A stretch of 64,000 nucleotides of DNA, taken from assembly GCF_004357985.1 (NCBI RefSeq), contig NZ_SMTF01000008.1:62001-126000 (forward strand), read 5' to 3'. The position numbers and the translations under genes are program-made. This document shows, in pieces, positions 59,228 to 64,000 of this stretch. Positions within the stretch are counted from its first letter, which is position 1. The number at the start of each line of letters is the position of its first letter. The notes beneath the pieces were generated by a model. The model was not told where the DNA came from. It did not search any database and saw only the letters and a list, made by a program, of their open reading frames with translations. The DNA is from Luteimonas aestuarii. GTDB lineage: Bacteria > Pseudomonadota > Gammaproteobacteria > Xanthomonadales > Xanthomonadaceae.

Positions 59228-60403
59228 ATGCAACGCCGCCACGATCTCGATTGGGTCCGCATCTACGCCTTCGCCCTGCTCGTCCTGTACCACGTCGGCA
59301 TGTACTACGTGACCTGGGATTGGCACGTCAACAGCCCGTTCGCCAGCCATGCGCTGGAACCGGTGATGATGATGAGTTCGCCCTGGCGGTTGTCACTGCT
59401 GTTCGTGGTCTCGGGCGTCGCCACCGCGTTCCTGCTGCGCAAGTCGCGCGAGTCGGCGGCTGCCGGACACGGCGGGCGGTTCCTCGGGCCGCGTTCGTGG
59501 CGGCTGCTGGTGCCGCTGGCGTTCGGAATGCTGGTGATCGTGCCCCCGCAGTCGTACTACGAGGTGGTCGAGAAACTACCCGGAGGCTTCCACGATGGCT
59601 ACCTCTCGTTCTGGGGCCGCTACCTCGCCGCGGACGACAGCTTCTGCGATGGCGATGGTTGCCTGGTCGTGCCGACCTGGAACCATCTGTGGTTCGTCGC
59701 CTACCTGTGGGTCTACACCGTGGCGGTTTGGGCGTTGGCCAAGTCGATACCGGCCGCGCTGGAACGTGCCGGAACGATGATGGCGACGGCACTGTCCTCG
59801 CCAATGGGCCTACTGCTTTGGCCGATCCTGTTCCTGGCGGCCGCACGCATCGCGCTCATCGGCACCTTCGGGTCGACCCACGCCCTGGTCGACGACTGGT
59901 ACAACCATGCGCAGTACTTCGGCGTCTTCCTGCTGGGTTTCCTGATCGCCCGGGCGGATGGCGTCTGGCAGGCCACCGAGCGTGTCCGTTGGCCGGCCCT
60001 CACGCTGTGGTTCGCCAGCTGGCTGGCGATCACGGCCTACTTCGCGTGGTTCCGCGACGCGGCACCGCCCGACGGCCTGCGGCTGTCGATGCGCGGGACC
60101 TGGGCGCTGAACCAGTGGTGCGCGATCGTGGCGATCCTGGGATTCGCCCGCCGCCTCGCGCCTGGCGACAGTCCGTTGCTGCGCTACCTTTCGACCGCGA
60201 TCTTTCCGGTCTACATCCTCCACCAGACCGTGACCGTGGTGCTGGCGCACAACGCCAAGCCGCTGGGGCTGAGGCCGCTGGTGGAAGGACCGCTACTGGT
60301 CCTGCTCACCTTCGGGCTGTGTTTCGCCGCTTACGAGATCGTGCGTCGCATTGCGCCATTGCGGCCGCTGTTCGGCTTGCGCTGGCGCGAACGCTTGCCT
60401 TGA
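59228..60403 (+). CDS. acyltransferase-3 family membrane protein
   Basis: 391 residues with about ten membrane helices, beginning RHDLDWVRIYAFALLVLYHVGMYY. The DxxR-like start, LLFVVSGVATAFLL, HLWFVAYLW and FPVYILHQTV are typical of acyltransferase 3 (OafA/OpgC-like) that acylate cell-surface sugars. The substrate is unknown. The ATG at 59228 is divergent from the LytTR gene, and its 3' end overlaps the recJ frame by about 110 bp. Confidence 0.88.
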   Translation: MQRRHDLDWVRIYAFALLVLYHVGMYYVTWDWHVNSPFASHALEPVMMMSSPWRLSLLFVVSGVATAFLLRKSRESAAAGHGGRFLGPRSWRLLVPLAFGMLVIVPPQSYYEVVEKLPGGFHDGYLSFWGRYLAADDSFCDGDGCLVVPTWNHLWFVAYLWVYTVAVWALAKSIPAALERAGTMMATALSSPMGLLLWPILFLAAARIALIGTFGSTHALVDDWYNHAQYFGVFLLGFLIARADGVWQATERVRWPALTLWFASWLAITAYFAWFRDAAPPDGLRLSMRGTWALNQWCAIVAILGFARRLAPGDSPLLRYLSTAIFPVYILHQTVTVVLAHNAKPLGLRPLVEGPLLVLLTFGLCFAAYEIVRRIAPLRPLFGLRWRERLP

Positions 60404-62155
60404 TCCCGAGGCACCTTGGCCGCCTCGGGCAGGCTCGCGGTGCTCGACGATCAGCTGGATGGCGCGGGCACCGCGCCAGTCGTCCGCAGCCAGCCGATAG
60501 GCCAGCCGCACGTGGCCGCACGGCGCTTCTCCCGAACCACCACCGAAATCGATCGCATTCAGCGCATCACGCACGCCCTCGCAGCGCAGCGAGAGCTTGA
60601 GGTGGCGTTCGCCCACGATCCGGGTATCGAGCACCTCGAACACGCCGTCGAACAGTGGCTCGGGAAAGCCCTGCCCCCATGGCCCGCCATCGCGCAGGGC
60701 ATCGGCGTGGCGACGGGTGAACTCTTCCGCCGACAGCTCGCCGTCGCTCAGCAGTTCGGCCTGCAGGAGATCCGGCGCAACCAGCGACGCCACGGCGTCG
60801 CGGAACGCGATGGCGAACGCATCGTAGCGATCGGCCTGCAGGGTCAGCCCCGCCGCCATCGCATGGCCGCCGAATTTCGTGATCAGTCCCGGGTGGGCAA
60901 CATCCACCGCCGCCAGCGCGTCACGGATGTGCAGCCCGGGGATCGAACGCGCCGACCCGCGCAGCTGTGCGCTGCCCGGCTCCGAGGGCGCGAAGGCGAC
61001 GACCGGGCGATGCAACTGCTCCTTCACCTTCGACGCCACCAGTCCAACGATGCCGGGGTGCCAATCGGCGTCATGCAGGCAGACCGCAACGGGGGCCGCG
61101 TGCGCGCCGTCGAGCGCGCGCGTCGCCAACGCCGCTTCGGCGTCCTCCAGCATCAGTTGCTGCACGCCGCGTCGTTCGGCATTGATGCCGTGGAGGATTT
61201 CCGCCAGTTCACGGGCGCGCGTGGCGTCATCGGCCAGCAGGCATTCGATGCCCAAGGCCATGTCTTCGAGTCGTCCCGCGGCGTTGATGCGTGGCGCAAC
61301 GGCGAAGCCGATGTCGCCGGCGGTCAGCGTGGCAGCGTTGCGTCCGGACACGTCGATCAGGGCGTTCAGCCCCGGGCAGCCCCTGCCCGCACGCAACCGC
61401 CGCAGGCCTGCGGCCACGAGCGCGCGATTGTTGGCATCCAGCGGAACCAGGTCGGCCACGGTGCCCACGGCGACCAGGTCGAGCAGGCTGGCGAGGTCGG
61501 CATCGACCGAGCCCGGCACGCCTGCCTCACGCAGGCGCCGTCGCAGCGCAAGCAGGACGTAGAACACCACGCCGACGCCCGCCAGGGTCTTGCTGGGAAA
61601 CGCGTCGCCAGGCAGGTTGGGATTGACGATGGCATCGGCCGGCGGCAGCGCCTCGCCGGGCAGGTGGTGGTCGGTGACCAGCACCTGCCAGCCATGCCTC
61701 TTGGCGGCGGTGACGCCGGCGTGGCAGGCGATGCCGTGGTCGACCGTGACCAGAAGCGATGGTGCCAGCGGCACGAGTTCTGCCACAAGCGCTTCCGACA
61801 GGCCGTAGCCGTGCACGATGCGGTTGGGCACCGCGTGCACCACGTCGCTGGCGCCAAGCATGCGCAGGCCGCGTACCGCGACGGCGCATGCGGTGGCGCC
61901 ATCGGCATCGAAATCGCCCACCACCAGGATGCGCTTGCGCGCGGCAATGGCTTCCACCAGCAGCGACGTGGCCGCTTCGATGCCGCCGAGCGCATCCGGT
62001 GGCAGCAGCTGCGAGGCGGAAGGTTTCGCGTGGGTGGGGTCCGAAATGCCGCGTGCGGTGTAAACGCGGCGGAGCAGCGGCAGTACGTCTTCGCCCCAGC
62101 CATCGATGGGCTGGACGGGATCGCGGCGCCGGATCCTTGGCCCGATCGCGCTCAA
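60293..62155 (-). CDS. recJ: single-strand DNA exonuclease RecJ
   Basis: 620 residues. DHH phosphoesterase motifs VVGDFDADGATACA, TVDHGIACH and TDHHLPGEALP, then the DHHA1 region with KFGGHAMAAGLTL. It digests 5' ends in RecFOR repair and mismatch repair. The start is a TTG at 62155 overlapping the rpfE stop (TTGA); no ATG fits. The C-terminus runs about 40-50 residues past the usual end (near VEHREPA) and overlaps the acyltransferase gene, so a stop has probably been lost. Confidence 0.92.
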   Translation of the reverse strand: MSAIGPRIRRRDPVQPIDGWGEDVLPLLRRVYTARGISDPTHAKPSASQLLPPDALGGIEAATSLLVEAIAARKRILVVGDFDADGATACAVAVRGLRMLGASDVVHAVPNRIVHGYGLSEALVAELVPLAPSLLVTVDHGIACHAGVTAAKRHGWQVLVTDHHLPGEALPPADAIVNPNLPGDAFPSKTLAGVGVVFYVLLALRRRLREAGVPGSVDADLASLLDLVAVGTVADLVPLDANNRALVAAGLRRLRAGRGCPGLNALIDVSGRNAATLTAGDIGFAVAPRINAAGRLEDMALGIECLLADDATRARELAEILHGINAERRGVQQLMLEDAEAALATRALDGAHAAPVAVCLHDADWHPGIVGLVASKVKEQLHRPVVAFAPSEPGSAQLRGSARSIPGLHIRDALAAVDVAHPGLITKFGGHAMAAGLTLQADRYDAFAIAFRDAVASLVAPDLLQAELLSDGELSAEEFTRRHADALRDGGPWGQGFPEPLFDGVFEVLDTRIVGERHLKLSLRCEGVRDALNAIDFGGGSGEAPCGHVRLAYRLAADDWRGARAIQLIVEHREPARGGQGASGSRQAFAPAQAEQRPQWRNATHDLVSGETQPEGEQDQ

Positions 62156-63090
62156 ACGCTTGGGCCGGCCAAGGGGCTGCGCCAGAATCGCCAGCGATGG
62201 CTGCGGTGCAGTACGCGGCGCACGCCGTCTTCGCTGTCGAGTCCCAGCGCCTCGAGTTGCCCGTCGCGCAGTGCTGCCAGCGCAGGCGCCAGCCACTCGC
62301 GCTCCAGCGCCGCCAGGTCGCGCGTCGCGACCAGGTCGAAGGCGACATCGCCTTCACCTGCCTCGAACCGTTCGCGGGGCGGCGCAAGGATGCCGGCGGC
62401 GTGCGCCAGTGAAATGCCGGTTTCGTCATCGCCCGCATAGCGCGTGTGCGGCGACTGCACGCGATCCGGCAAGGCGCCGCCGCCCCAGAACCACAGCGAG
62501 TTCACCGCGGGCTTGCCCTGCTCCACCCGGCGCGCGTTCCAGGGATGGTTGTGCAGCACCACCTGCGCCTCGCTCAGCAGTGTTCTCCAGCGACGCCCGT
62601 CGGCACTCCCGCCCGGCAGGTGATCGAAAACATCGGTGCCCAGCGCATCGTCTGGTTCGGAAAAATCGGGCGGGATGCTTCCTGTCGGCAGCCGCAGGTA
62701 CCAGCGTGACGGCGTGGGCGCGTCGATGGGCACGCCGGCATCGCCGAAGATCGGCCGCAGCGGCGGCAGCAGCGCGTCCACGTCTTCGCGGGTCAACGCC
62801 AACGATTCGCCATGCGCCAGGAGGCGCGCGCCGTTGATGTCGGGCAGCACATGGCAGGGGTCGGCGCGCAGCCAGATGGCGCCGGCGGCATCGCCGGCAT
62901 CGGCCTCGCGCGTCAGTGCAGCCACCGGCCAGCCGTTGGGCAACAGCCGGAAATGCCGGGAGAGCAAGGCGCGACGTCCTTCGGCGACCACCGGCAGGCG
63001 GTCGGCGCGCCCGAGTGCGCGCGCAACCTCGGGCGACAGCGACTGCGCTCCGAAACGGCGCGACGCAGGCAGCAGCAGCGTCGCCTTCAC
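62152..63090 (-). CDS. rpfE: RpfE regulatory protein (phosphoglycerate mutase-like)
   Basis: 312 residues. It matches the RpfE family of the Xanthomonas rpf cluster, found between greA and recJ: WLRADPCHVLPDINGARLL, HNHPWNARRVEQGKPAVN and SLWFWGGGALP, a motif shared with cofactor-independent phosphoglycerate mutase-like proteins. Its biochemical role is unknown. It is 4 bp after greA and overlaps recJ, so it is part of a greA-rpfE-recJ operon. Confidence 0.9.
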   Translation of the reverse strand: MKATLLLPASRRFGAQSLSPEVARALGRADRLPVVAEGRRALLSRHFRLLPNGWPVAALTREADAGDAAGAIWLRADPCHVLPDINGARLLAHGESLALTREDVDALLPPLRPIFGDAGVPIDAPTPSRWYLRLPTGSIPPDFSEPDDALGTDVFDHLPGGSADGRRWRTLLSEAQVVLHNHPWNARRVEQGKPAVNSLWFWGGGALPDRVQSPHTRYAGDDETGISLAHAAGILAPPRERFEAGEGDVAFDLVATRDLAALEREWLAPALAALRDGQLEALGLDSEDGVRRVLHRSHRWRFWRSPLAGPSV

Positions 63091-63094
63091 CGGG

Positions 63095-63571
63095 TCAGTC
63101 CTTGTAGCTGACTTCGATCACTTCGTACTCGCGGGTGCCGCCCGGGGCCTCGATGGTGACGCTGTCGCCCTCGTGCTTGCCGATCAACGCACGCGCGACC
63201 GGTGACGAAATCGCGATCAGGCCGAGCTTGATGTCGGCCTCGAGGTCGCCGACGATCTGGTAGCGCCGCTCTTCGTCGGTTTCCACGTCGGCCACGGTCA
63301 CCTTCGCGCCGAACACGATGCGGTCGCCGGCATCGAGCTTGCTCACGTCGATCACGTCCGCATGCGACAGCTCGCCTTCGAGCTGCTTGATGCGGCCTTC
63401 GATGAAACCCTGCTGCTCGCGGGCCGCATGGTACTCGGCGTTTTCCTTCAGGTCGCCGTGCGCACGCGCTTCGGCGATGGCGTTGATCACCGCCGGTCTC
63501 TGGACGGACTTCAGTTCGTCCAGTTCTGCGCGCAGGCGCTGCGCGCCCTGCAGGGTCATGGGTGCTCTCAT
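63095..63571 (-). CDS. greA: transcription elongation factor GreA
   Basis: 158 residues: N-terminal coiled-coil hairpin ([39 protein letters not shown]) with the acidic tip residues, and the C-terminal FKBP-like domain ending [12 protein letters not shown]. It stimulates RNA cleavage by backtracked polymerase. It follows carB by about 12 bp and precedes rpfE. Confidence 0.97.
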   Translation of the reverse strand: MRAPMTLQGAQRLRAELDELKSVQRPAVINAIAEARAHGDLKENAEYHAAREQQGFIEGRIKQLEGELSHADVIDVSKLDAGDRIVFGAKVTVADVETDEERRYQIVGDLEADIKLGLIAISSPVARALIGKHEGDSVTIEAPGGTREYEVIEVSYKD

Positions 63572-63583
63572 CGGATGGGGTCC

Positions 63584-64000
63584 TTATGCGTCCGCGCGCA
63601 GTTCTTCGTGGAGTTCCTGCAGCGCCCAGACCGGGCCGCTGCCGCGATACTCCAGAGAATGCAGCAAGGCCTTGGCGCCGGCAATGGTGGTCGAGTACGT
63701 GACCCGGTGCTGCAGCGCCTCGCGGCGGATCGAGAACGAGTCCGCGATCGCCTGCCGGCCTTCGGTGGTGTTGACGATGTAGGCGATCTCGCCGTTCTTG
63801 ATCAGGTCGACCACGTGCGGCCGGCCCTCGATCACCTTGTTGATCTGCTCGCAGGCGATGCCGTTGCGCTGCAGCCACTTCGCGGTGCCCGAGGTGGCGA
63901 CGATGGTGTAGCCCTTCGCCTGCAGGTCGCGCGCGACCGGCAGCACGCGCTGCTTGTCCGGGTCGCGCACGGAGACGAAGGCCTTGGCGGCCTTGTCCGG
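63584..64000 (-). CDS. carB: carbamoyl-phosphate synthase large subunit, C-terminal part
   Basis: Only the last ~138 residues are in the window; the gene continues beyond base 64000. This is the MGS-like allosteric domain: VSVRDPDKQRVLPVARDL, TIVATSGTAKWL and IAYIVNTTEGRQAIADSFSIRR, where UMP and ornithine bind. CarB makes carbamoyl phosphate for pyrimidine and arginine synthesis. The carB-greA order is common in xanthomonads. Confidence 0.95.
   Translation of the reverse strand, partial: PDKAAKAFVSVRDPDKQRVLPVARDLQAKGYTIVATSGTAKWLQRNGIACEQINKVIEGRPHVVDLIKNGEIAYIVNTTEGRQAIADSFSIRREALQHRVTYSTTIAGAKALLHSLEYRGSGPVWALQELHEELRADA

Overview
The window is a high-GC gammaproteobacterial chromosome segment of Xanthomonadaceae type (Lysobacter, Luteimonas or Xanthomonas-like). 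The main evidence is a complete rpf (DSF quorum-sensing) cluster in its usual company: acnB, acnA/rpfA, rpfB, rpfF, rpfC, rpfG, lysS, prfB, a LytTR protein (rpfD-like), recJ, rpfE, greA and carB. A Xanthomonas-type dif site supports this, and its position suggests the window lies in the replication terminus.

Layout. (1) 1-4.65 kb is housekeeping: the 3' end of a PEP synthase regulator gene, a DUF1249 gene, an APC permease with a lipoprotein methyltransferase, tRNA-Glu, tRNA-Ala and a DUF4124-type gene. (2) 4.66-21.98 kb is a complete 17.3-kb Tn3-family transposon of the Tn4651 type (TnpA/TnpS/TnpT). It has 39-bp terminal inverted repeats and a 5-bp target duplication (CTGTC). Its cargo is a Zn/Cd/Co efflux block (P1B-4 ATPase, two membrane-only CDF proteins, CzcCBA, a CzcI-like protein, a CadR/PbrR-like MerR regulator) and a mercury uptake module (merR, merT, merP, GDCCVxC protein) without merA. 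(3) 22.00-23.23 kb holds dif, 16 bp beyond the transposon target duplication, with a 1207-bp Xer-exploiting element carrying an XafT (VC1465-family) gene. The reading frame of that gene is cut from its start codon by integration. (4) 23.3-33.6 kb is core genes: rarA, lolA, ftsK, ald, trxB, a FemAB/GNAT-like gene, aat, infA. (5) 33.9-40.1 kb is clpA/clpS, a coupled nudJ-mnmA-hflD operon and small hypotheticals. (6) 40.2-63.1 kb is acnB, a VapBC-like pair, acnA with a duplicated 3' tail, and the rpf region with associated c-di-GMP and membrane regulators, ending in greA and the truncated carB.

How the parts work together. In the transposon, one leftward gene block from the MerR-type promoter near 16.18 kb would export divalent metals from cytoplasm and periplasm. 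The metal sensor gene reads the other way and overlaps the recombinase gene tnpS. In the rpf cluster, RpfF makes DSF, RpfB handles fatty acyl-CoA and turnover, RpfC senses DSF and RpfG hydrolyses c-di-GMP. A GGDEF protein and a LytTR protein lie in the same cluster.

The most unusual feature is the dif-linked mini-element. Joined at its 18-bp repeats it forms a circle that is entirely coding: two genes, each overlapping the other by 4 nt. The start codon of xafT is regained only in circular or tandem form.
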